This document shows positions 11,201 to 21,599 of a stretch of 64,000 nt of DNA, piece by piece. Origin of the DNA: Orthonyx spaldingii (Eukaryota; Chordata; Aves; Passeriformes; Orthonychidae). Each line of letters starts with the position of its first letter. The first letter of the stretch is position 1. The notes under the pieces were generated by a model. The model did not search any database and had not been told where the DNA came from. It saw only the letters and a program-made list of their open reading frames with translations. Location: NCBI GenBank assembly GCA_013397795.1, contig VZTJ01002530.1, positions 496,001-560,000 on the forward strand, given 5' to 3'. The position numbers and the translations under genes were made by a program.

Positions 11201-14200
11201 TTGTATAAAAACTTATTTAACAATATCAAAGTGGGAAGGGAAGCGTCCTAGTAGCTAACATCTGAAGCATGTCTCCCAGGAGTAACTAATACCTAAAGTA
11301 TGTTATCCAGCCACTGTTATTGTTCCCTTAAAGCAAACACCTATACTCCACAGGCTCAGAAGCCACCTGCACTCCCTCCTAAGTGTGCAACAGCCCCATA
11401 TACAGTAATTCCTGCAAGCCCAGAGTTATATCCTGAGGGCTTCTTCCCCTCCCATCTCTCCCCCTGTGAGTCAGTCCACCAGCAGAAGGGTATTCTTGGA
11501 AGCCAGACAAAACTGCATCAGGCCCTTAGACTGTTAAGTGGTCCCACCACACCTCAATAAAATGGATTAAGATAAAACCTACCACATGTCTGTAGCTGTG
11601 GTAATAGGATCATAGTTTAAGATTTCCGGAGCTAAAGAGATGGGGAGAAGAAAAAGGCTTTAAAAAATATATATTATTCAAATGGTTTTGAATTATACAC
11701 TGCACTTCTGGCATTCTTTCGCCAACCATTAATATGAGACTAAACATGTCATTTCAATAATTAGGTTTATTATTTTCAAGCCACAAGGGTGGCAAAAAGT
11801 TATTTCCGTTTGCCTAGACACAGGTGTTTACTTGGTTCACACCAAAATGGCTCTACATGGCCCTAAGTTTATCCAAGCTTCAAGATGTGTTCTAATCAGA
11901 TGCATGCACATAAATTTCTCTCCTAAGAGGTTTTGAATTACACAGCTTTTTAAGGAGAATGCATAAAGCCTTCAGCATGTTAACACTGCAAAACAAGATG
12001 ACCAAGCCAATTTTAGGATCAGTGGCTGTTAGCACAGGCTAGGTAGCAAGTTATTCACTGCAGAATGAAGTGCTCCTAAAACTGAGTGTTGGCAAATCAT
12101 GAAGGAAACTTATCCCTCAGAGAGGGCCAAGTGTTCACAGCAATCTTTCCCTTTCCACGGAATATTTTCATCTCATTAAATCATCATATTAAATAACATT
12201 AGAGATATTACATTAACTCAAAGAACATTTCTTTGTGCATGCTAATGTTCTATTTCCATTCTAATCAGAAGAATTTAACAGTCTGCATAACAGCAAATAC
12301 TACAGCATGAAACTGAGAGCTGCACTTATTGATATAATTTGGGATTTTTTGGTGCAAATATTTGTTGTCTACTCTAAAAAAAGAGCAGCTCAAAACATGT
12401 TGCCTTGGCCTATAATGTTCTTTATCAACTTGTAAGTTGCTCAATGTGTTACATGGACTGTTCCTGTTTTCTCCAAACCCCACAGGAGATGTTGTGAAGC
12501 AGCCCTTCCATACCCAGATACTCCGTTGTTCCCATGATCTGCCGCAGTTCACTGCAACTCTCAAGCTTCCGGGACATCCCAAAATCTACAATTTTGACAT
12601 CACCAAGAGGATTGATGCTGCTCAGCAAGATATTTTGAGGCTAGAATAGAAAATATTGCATTCCTAATTAATAAAATACCATCTGAAAAAAAAAGCCCAG
12701 TGTATTAAATGACACTTCAGCTTCTATTATGCAATACTTTTTGCTAAATGGTATTTAAAAATATTTAATCTCTATCCTTTTAATCTCCTTTTAATATACT
12801 TTAATCTCCTTTTTCTCCTCATCTTTTTTATGTATTTAACAAATTACTTTGATGAGCCTAACAAATTGAAAATGAAGTGCTAAAATAAAGTCTGCTGCAG
12901 CCTCACCTTTAAATCAAGATGAACGATATTGTTTTCATGCAAGCAGCAAAGTCCTTCAAGTATTTGCCTTATGAGCCTTACAATATCCCTTTCACCAATT
13001 CTGTCATCCAGATCTGGGACACACAAGTCAAATATTTCTCCTCCAGCAGCACTGAAACACATTCAAGAACACCTATGTATTAAGTTTAAATTTTGAAGCT
13101 TAAGTGAAGAAGAATGTTATCAATAGCATCTAACATATATCTGTAATATCAGAGAGGCTGGGAATATAATGTTTTTTTTACACATTTATGCTAAAACACT
13201 TAATATAAACACTTAGAAAAGGAAAAAAAATCTGATTATGCTTTTTCTTTCCTTATAGCCTGAAACAGCAGTTGAGACAGCAAAAAGCACTTTGGTAACC
13301 TCATAATGCTCTGGTCTCCTCAAGCAAGTGGGAAGATGCTGTCCAGAAGTCGAGTTCTACCATCAGAGAAGCCTTTCTTTTCAAGTCAAATCTAAAATTT
13401 CTTCCATGAGACCAGTTCATAAATAATTCAGTGCAGCATAAAGCAGCATGGAAATATCTGTGTTCATGTGGTTTATGAGTTATTCCTACACTTGGCTGCA
13501 GTGTCAGTTGCCTTCTTTCAGGCTGGGTTTGAGATTGTTACTCAGCCTGCTCTGAGTGCCTGAAATCTCCCTCTCAAGGATGAAGGGAGACCCCAAAACT
13601 ACAGATCACTGAGCCTAAACCGCACTGCTAACAAAATGAGAGTCTATTAAAAAGCCAGCAAATGGACAGAATGAATGAACACAGTCACAACCCTGCTGAA
13701 GTTACCTGAGGTGGCAGTAATGCCTCCCCTAGCTGACTTTATGACAACACACACACAAGGGGAAGGGCAGAGGATGTCATGAATCTCAACTTTCACAAGG
13801 TTTTCAGCACTGGCTCTCACAGTATTCTTGCACTCAAATTACATTATGGTCTGGATCGGTGAGCACCCAGATGGGTAAAGAGCTGAAAGCTCTGCAGAAA
13901 AGGATTTGCAAAAAAGCCTCAGAACAACAAATAATATGTTAGGGATCATCTAGTTCCAGGGGAAAAAAAAGCTTTTAAAGATACAATCTAGCTATATTCT
14001 GTGGAAAATCTGAAGGGATTTATCGTGGTCTATGCAAACCACCATTAGCAGCATTTCAAATACTTTGTACATGAAACTTAAAGCTTAGAAATTTAATTTC
14101 ACAGGCTGCAGTTTTGTTCCTTTACAACCCAAACAAATTTACACACACAACAAATATGATAGATAACTCAAAGTCAATTCTCAAATAAAACTTATTTTTC

Positions 14201-17200
14201 AGAGCTAAGGAGAAGCTTCGGGGACATCTGTAAAAAATGTGGCAATTTTTAAAGAAATGGCTCCAAAGGCCAGTTTTAAAACAACAAAAGCACTAAATTT
14301 AGGGGTTCAAAACACACAAAGTAACTGCAATTCTTCAGTCACCAAAAAATGCCAAGTGCTAACTGAAGTTCACAGGGCATGGATGTGCTCAGCCTCTTTG
14401 AAATCTGTGTACCTGGTATCAGTGACAGGGTTTTTTTGTGATTTAAGCTGCACCAAAGCACACTGGACTTTCTATGGGATTCAAGAACATTATGTCCAGT
14501 CAGCTTGCCTGAAACATTCTTAAAGGAAAAAATATAAAGTATATTATAATGAAAGATGAGCATAATGTATACAGGGTATTGATGCAATTCTTCTGGGCAT
14601 TCAGGCAACTCATGCAAAATATCAATATATTGAAAGATTTTTACTTACAAACATGGAACATGTGATCAAGGATACTCACTATTCCAACACTAAAATGATT
14701 TCATTTGCTGTTTCATAGACTTCATGAAGATTAACTATGCGAGGATTGGATTTCATTAATTCAAGGACAGCAATTTCATGCAGAATCTCTGCTTTGCAGT
14801 CTTGACCTCTTCTTCTTTTCTTTAAAAATTTAGCTGCATACTCCTGGCCTGTGGATTTAGCTACACATTTTCTAACCACAGCACATCTTCCTCTACGAAA
14901 TAAAAGGGAAAACATTGAGACCCAGGAAATAAAAAGTGCGTAAGTTACCAATAGAAATAAGAAGACATAGCAAATAATTGGAAACAAACAAACAAAATGT
15001 ATTGAGAAATGCCAAGCCCAGCCTGCTCTTACACTATTTCCTGAACATTTACTTGCAGGCACTGTAGAAGGATACTAAGGTAGATGAAGCTTTGGTGAGA
15101 TGCAGTAAAATTCCCTTTATGCAGCCTAGCTAAACATTAAATCAGAGTATCAGGTTACAGGGACAGTCTCACTGTCAGGTCACAGAATAATTCTGCTGGA
15201 AAGGACTTCTGAAAGTCTCTAAAAGTCTCCTGCTTAAAGCAGGACCAGCCATGAGGTCTTACCAGGCTGCCCAGGGCTCTGTTCAGGTTGGCAAGATATT
15301 AAAAAAACCCCCAACCTCATTACAACACCTACAGGACAATAATAAACAAAGCAAATCCCTGTGAAATGCAGAGAATGCACAGGGAAAATAAAGCATGGGT
15401 GGGGCAGGAGGCTTTCAGTGAAAAAAAATTTAGTCATAAAGAGAATTTCCTTCCACAAATCATGTAGCACTGCTACAAAAATCCCAGGTATCTGCAAAAT
15501 GTTTCAAAACATCTTAATAGAAAAGCACCCACCATTTAGCATTCTCTTCCTCAATTACAGTTACACAAAGTGTGATGCTTCATTTCCTAGCCAACTCTTT
15601 AGGTATGGAAACAAAAACATATTTTGGCAAATAAATGTTTTTAGAAGAAAACCACATACCATAGTTAAAAAACCAAGCTGATCTTTTAAAAAATTAGGAG
15701 GAAAAAAAGCAGTTTTTAAAGCCAAGTTATAAACTCCTGAAAAAAACAATTTTATAACCACTAGTATTGCATTCCCAGAAACGCCTGGTTGCAAACATGC
15801 AGTGTTTTCAAAAGATACAAGAAACATTTACAAAAAAACAACTTGAAAGGCTACAATAAACTGTGTAAAGTTCTAAAAACAGTGTAAAGCTGTGTACAAA
15901 GTGCATGATATACATTTACGTCTTCAAAAAAACCTTTCCACCTCTACTTTTTGTTACCACAGCATACTAAGAACAAACTTAACGAAACAGCTCAGCACAA
16001 CCTATCTGAGCTCTGTTTTTAAGTAAATTAGCTTCCTTAGTAGAAAATACCACATTACCTTGCAGGCTTTGCCTTTTCTCTGGTGCAAAAATCACAGTGC
16101 TTAAAAGGAAAACATTTCTTCAAAAAAATTTATTTTTTGAAAAAAATCTAGACTTTGGTATTTTATCAGAACAGGGACAAGCATCTCATGCAAAAAAAAT
16201 CTATTTTCACTTGCAAATAATTGTACAAACCTGCCTAAATTATTAAATGTGTAAAGCTGACTTTTAATCACACTGCTATAACTTACTTAAAAATAAATTC
16301 AACAAAAGAGGTTCTCTGTCATCATTTATTTCAACATCAATTAGTTGCAGATTTTCTCTATCCTTTTTTTAAAGCACTAAATTTTAGAGGGGGAAGTTTT
16401 TTAGTCTGATAGTTGCTAAAGTGAAGAGTGTGCATGTATCTGTAAGCCTGAAACAGACACCTTCTTTCCCAATTGTTAAACCAGCTTATTATTGCAGAGC
16501 ATTTGAAGTTACTGTGCTCAATTTCATCATACCCCCAAGCTGAAAACACGCCCTCCTCCAGCTTACGTTCTCTCTTTAACATCACATCAACCCCACGAAA
16601 CTGTCTCCAAAATTAACAAAGGGGAACCAGTTCAGTTTCATGAGAACACCAAGATCTTCCCTGATAGTTCTGACACATCTTCCTTCTGGTTGCTGTGGGT
16701 TTAACAACTTTGAAGGGTCAGTGGTATCTCCAGATTTGAGATGCAGGAATTTCCACATGTTTATTAGAAGTGTGCCAATTAAGGCAAGAATTAAGACCAA
16801 AAAAGTCTTTCAGAGTAGTGGAAATTGCTCCAGAAACACAAGAAGTCAGCTCGGAAGCGCTGCACTGACGCAAGCGGAGCAGTTCCCACCCTGGCCTGCG
16901 CAACCATCCCCCTTCACAGCCCAGCTTCACAAGAAAAACTGATTTCAGGATGTTTTCATATCTCAGCTTAGAAACCACAGACATTTAACTGCTTCAAAAG
17001 AAGCCAAGCCACGCACACACCAGGGACAGAACTGCTTAACCCACTAAACAGAACCTAACCTGCCAGCTTCGTGAGTCAGTGTCTTAAATACCAAAGGACC
17101 CAACAGATAAGGGTGTGGGAGGAAGAAATGGGGCTTGGGAAGCTTAAGCAGAGAACAAGAGAACTATTTACTACATAATCTCAACAGGAAAAAGAAAATT

Positions 17201-18400
17201 GCAAGTGAAAATTAAAGTATATTGAATCTTTTAGAGAGGTTGCAAAGAAAAGATGGATTTTAGATCACTTAAAAAGCATTTATACACTTAAAAACATGAA
17301 AAAACATACACATAGGCCAAGAGAAGTCACAAATATGTCTGTAAAACAGAGTCCTCTGCTTCCGTTTTCTTTGCATTTTGGCACTTATTTTGTTATGCCT
17401 GGTTTTGCATGCACAGAAAGTACAAAAAACTGTTCTGGAATTCACACAAAACCTACACTTTTGTTTGCTTTAGACATCATCTCACAAGTATGTACAGTCT
17501 GAAAATCCAGCGTTGTAACAATACCTGAGTTCTAGAGGGTGCTGCATATAAACTGCTTCTGTAGAGCTTAGAATTCAAAAGCAGAGCTGACAAAAGTTAA
17601 GAAAAGAAGAAAGTTACGGGCTGCAATGTGCACTTCTATAAAAGTGTACCAGATAAGGCACATGCTAGAAAAATAGGAGAAAAAACAAGAGAACAATGAA
17701 GGCTAAAGAGCTCACAAGTCACATGCAGAAAAGCACCTCTGCTGACAAAACAAGCTGCAGGTGCAAAGGATCCTTACGCAGCACAGCAAGGCACAGCTGT
17801 GAGACTGACCCGGGACACAGCATCGTGTCTGTGTGGATTTACACCCAATTCACTGAGTGTGTTCAAGGTATGAATTAACCCAGTGGTCCCAAAACACACA
17901 TTCACTTGTGTGTCTGAAACAGTGTCCTAAATCCTCATCCTTTGCCTTACAGCATTACCCTGTGTCATCTCTTCTTTTGGCCATGCACCTGGAGTCTGGT
18001 GGATAACCAGGCAGGGAAAGGAAGATAATCCCAAACCTATATGGTTATGAAAACACCCAGATCTCTCTCAAGTGGAAAAGGCTGGCAACTCATGCTCCAC
18101 TGTGCCTCTTCCTGATCCCTAAAGAACCCACTGAGATGCAAAGGAGGGGACAGGGATGGAGAAGGCCATACTTCATTCTCTATCTGCTACCATGAAAGTT
18201 TGCCTCCTTGTACAGAGAATTTTCTCGCAGCAGAAATTCCTCTTGCTAAAATAAAATAAATAGGAATAATCTTACCTTCCCAACTCTTTTGGTTCAAGCA
18301 TATAAAAATTGTGGAAATTCTCTGTCTTGATTGGTGTGTGCAGAGAAGTGGCCAACAAGCCAGAAAGGCTTTTATTCTCCAGCTTTCTCCTCGACATCAT
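8002..18400 (-). CDS. STK17B: STK17B (DRAK2) serine/threonine kinase, complete, 7 coding exons
   Basis: Serine/threonine kinase of the death-associated protein kinase family; in mammals it tunes T-cell receptor signalling and apoptosis. Coding exons on the minus strand, 5' to 3': 18276-18400, 14680-14892, 12907-13051, 12514-12640, 11583-11631, 10068-10247, 8002-8284. They total 1122 nt, i.e. 373 residues plus TAA, against 372 in the human protein as I recall it, and every junction is GT-AG with matching phase. Visible motifs: glycine-rich loop GRGRCAVV (residues 41-48), ATP-binding Lys63 in AAKFLKK, alphaC Glu in AEILHEI, catalytic loop HLDLKPQN (157-164), DFG (180-182), activation segment end TTEYLAPE (199-206), and the C-terminal tail KENIPEDSS and KRFRFDD. 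The tail matches STK17B, not its paralogue STK17A. The start is a tandem ATG: using the second (18397) gives exactly 372 residues and a better -3 purine. Odd points: Cys45 where human has Phe, and Thr200 where human has Pro. Confidence 0.96.
8285..10067 (-). other. STK17B: STK17B intron 7
   Basis: 1.8-kb intron without a recognised element. The 18-base string at 9133-9150 (begins TCTAGGTGC) recurs exactly at 10016-10033, close to the exon 7 donor. Confidence 0.85.
10068..10247 (-). CDS. STK17B: STK17B exon 7: kinase C-lobe
   Basis: 180 nt, residues 220-279. Acceptor CTTATCTCAG, donor GTAAGTAA. It encodes NIGVISYMLLTQESPFVG, then ETYLNISQVNVDYSEE, and ends FIQKLLIKNPE. The ETYLNISQVNVDYSEE stretch is identical to the human protein as I remember it. 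Confidence 0.95.
10248..11582 (-). other. STK17B: STK17B intron 6
   Basis: 1.3-kb intron. The only structure noticed is a short direct repeat, GCAATTCTGGATGA at 10537-10550 and again at 10610-10623, with similar following bases. Confidence 0.85.
11583..11631 (-). CDS. STK17B: STK17B exon 6: 49-nt exon with the APE motif
   Basis: Very short exon, residues 204-219. Acceptor CTCTTTAG, donor GTAGGT. It encodes APEILNYDPITTATDM and two bases of the following Trp codon. It is too short to stand out as an open reading frame and was found by bridging the phases of its neighbours. Confidence 0.94.
11632..12513 (-). other. STK17B: STK17B intron 5
   Basis: 0.9-kb A/T-rich intron; nothing else recognised. 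Confidence 0.85.
12514..12640 (-). CDS. STK17B: STK17B exon 5: DFG and activation segment
   Basis: 127 nt, residues 162-203 plus one base. Acceptor TATTCTAG, donor GTATGG. It begins PQNILL, contains KIVDFGMSRK and ends MGTTEYL. The human motif is MGTPEYL, so the codon here is ACG (Thr) where Pro is expected. Confidence 0.95.
12641..12906 (-). other. STK17B: STK17B intron 4
   Basis: 266-bp intron, the shortest in the gene. It holds a degenerate T-rich tandem stretch (TTTAATCTCCT repeated, about 12770-12828), which on the transcribed strand is purine-rich. Confidence 0.8.
12907..13051 (-). CDS. STK17B: STK17B exon 4: hinge to catalytic loop
   Basis: 145 nt, residues 113-161. Acceptor GTGTTTCAG, donor GTGAGG. 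It encodes the hinge YAAGGEIF and the helix RLIRQILEG, and ends exactly at the catalytic-loop HLDLK, so the catalytic Asp (residue 159) is present. Confidence 0.95.
13052..14679 (-). other. STK17B: STK17B intron 3
   Basis: 1.6-kb intron containing a diverged plus-strand CR1 reverse-transcriptase fragment (listed separately). The remainder is unremarkable A/T-rich sequence. Confidence 0.85.
13540..13900 (+). mobile_element. Diverged CR1 LINE ORF2 fragment
   Basis: The string at about 13770-13880 keeps the order of the CR1 reverse-transcriptase coding region (gaggatgtc.tgaatctcaactt, then ttttcagcactggctctcacag, then tggtctggatcggtgagc). The encoded motif resembles the DFxKAFDTVSH-type block of LINE reverse transcriptases, but it is broken by indels and stops. 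It is antisense to STK17B inside intron 3. Boundaries are approximate and match by eye only. Confidence 0.55.
14680..14892 (-). CDS. STK17B: STK17B exon 3: kinase N-lobe (glycine loop, ATP lysine, alphaC)
   Basis: 213 nt, residues 42-112. Acceptor TTTCGTAG, donor GTGAGTATC. It carries GRCAVVRKC, the ATP-binding Lys in YAAKFLKKRRRGQD, the alphaC helix AEILHEIAVLE and the strand leading to the hinge. Phase 2 at both ends agrees with the exons on either side. Confidence 0.95.
14893..18275 (-). other. STK17B: STK17B intron 2
   Basis: 3.4-kb intron. A short CR1-like fragment lies at about 15179-15300. Several A-runs at 15690-16200 are simple A/T-rich sequence. No further exon or RNA gene was recognised. 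Confidence 0.85.
15179..15300 (-). mobile_element. CR1-type LINE 3'-end fragment
   Basis: About 120 bp in the familiar order of antisense CR1 3' ends: a cacagaataattctg start, ggaaaggacttctgaaag, ctcctgcttaaagcagg, then accaggctgcccagggctctg. The LINE sense strand is therefore minus. It is diverged and 5'-truncated, as is usual for CR1. Confidence 0.6.
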
Positions 18401-18431
18401 CAAGAGCAGGTCTCTCTCTTCTACCGGTCAC
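18276..18431 (-). CDS. STK17B: STK17B exon 2: end of 5' UTR plus start of coding sequence
   Basis: Acceptor TTCAGCAG at 18432-18439 on the minus strand, about 31 nt of 5' UTR, then ATGATG at 18400-18395. It encodes residues 1-41 plus two bases, starting MMSRRKLENKSLSGLL and ending in ELG of the glycine loop; the donor GTAAGATT follows 18276. The N-terminal SRRK and SGLL blocks align with human STK17B. A CAGCAG repeat at the acceptor could shift the exon start by 3 nt. Confidence 0.93.
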
Positions 18432-20597
18432 CTGCTGAAGCAAAATAATTAAGAGTTTTGGAAATTCCATAGCTACAGCACAGGAAAGTATACAACTATT
18501 ATGAGTTTAGGGCTATAAAACTAGAATAGCCAGAACTTTGTTCAGTAGCAGCCTAAAAACAACACATTTAATCACTGTAAAAATAAAACCTGAAAGGAAT
18601 ACTAATCAAGAGATGCTAATTTAATAATGTGAACACTTGAGGTAAGTTGGGGGTTTTTTCTCCCTGGAGCATAGCCACAAGATACTAGGGATAAGCTTAA
18701 GTTCTAATAAAAATGCTAATAACTATTAATAAGAATTATCTCTTTTTAATCTTTCAGAAACTCTTCTTTGGATTCTGGGTAAGTTCCAGCAGTTTCTTTA
18801 AGTTTACACTTTTAAAAGATATTCATTCCAGAGGGAATTTACCAAAACTCCTTCTTGTATGTTAACTGCAACAGAGCAGGAATAGGTAACAACAGGACAA
18901 AGTGGGGTTTTTTTTCCAATGGGAATATTCACATTTCTTATTAGGCTCACTCATAGCTCCTCTAAGTTTCCTTTTAAAGGCTGAGTTAATTGTCAGAGAA
19001 GCATGAATGCACAAGGTCCTCTTTGCAAGTTCAGATCATTTAGAATCAAATGATGTAGTAATCCTGATTAAATTACCTTAATAAACCAGCAGAACAGCAC
19101 ACTATGAAGATACACCCACCCACATCATTTCTACTACAGAGAAAAAAAAATCCCAACAAAACCAAACCAAATAAAATACTGGGGTTTGGCATTCACATTT
19201 ACAGGCCTGAAACATCTCTGAGTGAAATGCAAAAGCAAGGCAGAAATAGGTTACTGAAGGATAACAGAAGTCCTAATTGATGGCTTTTATTGGTGAAGGA
19301 AAAAAAAAACATAAGGCAAATTACAATTTAGAGACAGTTAGCAAACTCACAAAAACACACTTGCAGTTTTCAAATTACAGAAATGCACTATCAGACACTT
19401 CCGGGGGAGCACTCGAACCAGTTATGATCCAAAAGTAATCCAGTACCCATCCAACATTGTTCACATTCCCATGTGGGAGGGAACATGGATATTCATATTA
19501 GAACTATTTTGGATTCAAATCATTGCACATACTTTAGCAGGAAAAAGACCCAAACTACAGAGTTTAAAAATATCTTCAAAGTATCATTTGACATGCAGGA
19601 AATAGTTTCTTTAAGAAATTATGTAAAGGTCAGGATACAATTTAATACACAAGTCTTTGACTCACTCTGTAACAAGCAAGCATTCCTTCTTCCCCAATTA
19701 TATGACAGCTTACCATTTAAGAGGACCATTCTGACGTCTGAAATTTTACATGACTCTCCTTAGGGCTGTGCTCACTCGATAACTGCTAAACTGTATCTTC
19801 TTACTGCTGTACTTCAGCACAAAAACATTTGTGTTCGATAACTGGCCTCATTGATTAAGAGCTTACCATTATCTAGTCTATTGCCATTATCGAGCTTATT
19901 ATGTAAGCTTTCATTTTATACCATCATTTATACAGAGCAATTATTAAGGAGAACTTCTGCCTCACGTTGCCTTGACTTTGTTTCTCTGGTAAGACACCAC
20001 ATCTCCTTTTTTAAGCTCAGTATCTTCATGAATAGAGAAGAACACATATCCATAGCAGGCAGAAACCCACGAAAAGGCACGTAATATATTCAGGAGAACG
20101 AGATTCTACTAGCTATGGAAAAAAAAAATGCACGAATTTTAACATATGAACTATTTCCAAAATTAAAAAGTGACAGCTGTGTTGTTACACACTGCACAAA
20201 AAGCCCCGAGAAACAGGTATTAGGAATGTGGCTCTCACAGAAATCTACAAGACTCTCCTTAAGGAAAAAGCTTCCCACTAAACTAGGGAAGTTTAACCAG
20301 GCAAAAATTCCGCTCATTTAAGTATTCATGAAGAGTTTGAGTCCATGCTCCATGCCGGGAAGGCGTCCGCCAGCGAAGGACCGCGGAGGGCGGCAGTGGC
20401 CGGGCGTTACCGATCCCTGTGGCACAGCCCCGACTCCCCTCACAGGCGCGACCCGGCGCCGGGCAGAGGAGGCAGCGCGGCGCTTTCACCGCGCCCAGCC
20501 AGCAGCCCACCACAGCAGCCTCCCGGCCGGGCACGCTCCCCCCTGCTCCCCGCTCCTCCCCTGGGCGGGCACGCTCCGCACAGCCGGGAGCACTCAC
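18432..20597 (-). other. STK17B: STK17B intron 1 (inferred)
   Basis: Runs from the donor GTGAGTG at 20597 to the acceptor before 18431. A/T-rich, with no repeat or exon recognised. Its upstream end depends on the inferred exon 1. Confidence 0.6.
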
Positions 20598-20690
20598 CGC
20601 CGCCCGCCGCCCCTCACGGCACCGCTCCCGCTCTCTCGCTGTCTCTCGGCGTTTGAAAGGCGCAACTCCGGTTGTGCGGCTGCCCGGGCG
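20598..20690 (-). other. STK17B: STK17B non-coding exon 1 (inferred)
   Basis: The minus strand at 20604-20591 reads GGCGGCG followed by GTGAGTG, a strong donor inside the CpG island. Exon 2 starts with 5' UTR, so an upstream non-coding exon is required. The transcription start is placed a few tens of bases downstream of the GC box and CCAAT box at 20704-20731; the exact start is not visible. Confidence 0.5.
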
Positions 20691-20703
20691 CCGCGCGCGC
20701 CAC

Positions 20704-20731
20704 GCCCCGCCCACCCCGCAGCGCAGCCAAT
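20704..20731 (-). promoter_or_regulatory. STK17B: GC box and CCAAT box, proximal STK17B promoter
   Basis: The plus-strand gccccgccc at 20704-20712 is a minus-strand Sp1-type GGGCGGGGC box, and ccaat at 20727-20731 reads ATTGG on the minus strand. A second CAAT (minus) lies near 20755. The spacing fits a TATA-less promoter for a start near 20650. Factor binding is inferred. Confidence 0.5.
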
Positions 20732-20794
20732 CCGCGCCCAGCCGCCGCGCCCCGATTGCCCTCGTGCGGGCAGCGCCCCCTGCCGGCTGCCCGN

Positions 20795-20938
20795 GCCCGG
20801 CCCGAGGGAGCCGTGAGGGAGCCGGGCTCGGGGCGCTGCGGGGCCCGGCCCGAGGGAGCCGTGAGGGAGCCGGGCTCGGGGCGCTGCGGGGCCCGGCCCG
20901 AGGGAGCCGTGAGGGAGCCGGGCTCGGGGCGCTGCGGG
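20795..20938. repeat. Triplicated 48-bp GC-rich tandem repeat
   Basis: Three copies with a 48-bp period (20795, 20843, 20891), apparently identical, each beginning gcccggcccgagggagccgt and ending gctgcggg. They lie about 80-200 bp upstream of the inferred STK17B start. 48 is a multiple of three, so several reading frames stay open across it; this is a by-product of composition, not evidence of a protein. Confidence 0.95.
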
Positions 20939-21141
20939 GCGGCCGCTCGCGGCCACAGGCACTGATGGCACGTCCCGGTCCCAGGGCTGCCTGCCAGCCG
21001 AACCCCGCAGCGACGGCTCCTCGGTGCGCCCGCTGCATCCCCGAGCTCTGGAGCAGCGGGGCACGGCCGGGGCAGCGCCAGGTGCGCGGGCAGGTCCCGG
21101 TGCAGGACGGCATCCCGTACATCCCCCCGGCATGGGAAGCC

Positions 21142-21472
21142 NNNNNNNNNNNNNNNNNNNNNNNNNNNNNNNNNNNNNNNNNNNNNNNNNNNNNNNNNNN
21201 NNNNNNNNNNNNNNNNNNNNNNNNNNNNNNNNNNNNNNNNNNNNNNNNNNNNNNNNNNNNNNNNNNNNNNNNNNNNNNNNNNNNNNNNNNNNNNNNNNNN
21301 NNNNNNNNNNNNNNNNNNNNNNNNNNNNNNNNNNNNNNNNNNNNNNNNNNNNNNNNNNNNNNNNNNNNNNNNNNNNNNNNNNNNNNNNNNNNNNNNNNNN
21401 NNNNNNNNNNNNNNNNNNNNNNNNNNNNNNNNNNNNNNNNNNNNNNNNNNNNNNNNNNNNNNNNNNNNNNNN
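21142..21472. other. Assembly gap (331 N) in the CpG island
   Basis: Unresolved bases in GC-rich sequence. A single N also occurs at 20794, just before the tandem repeat. Any promoter sequence inside the gap is invisible here. Confidence 0.99.
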
Positions 21473-21599
21473 GTGGCGGGGGACCGAGCCACAGCCGGGG
21501 TGACAGAGGCGCTGTGCGGGCCCGCCGCCGCTGTGCGAGTGACGCAGCCGCGAAGGCTCCGCGACCGCAGCACCGGCCCAGTGCAGTTATAAACCCAGC

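Noticed and set aside
8002..18400. Assignment of the kinase as STK17A
   Set aside because: The C-terminal KENIPEDSS and KRFRFDD segments and the N-terminal SRRK/SGLL block match STK17B.
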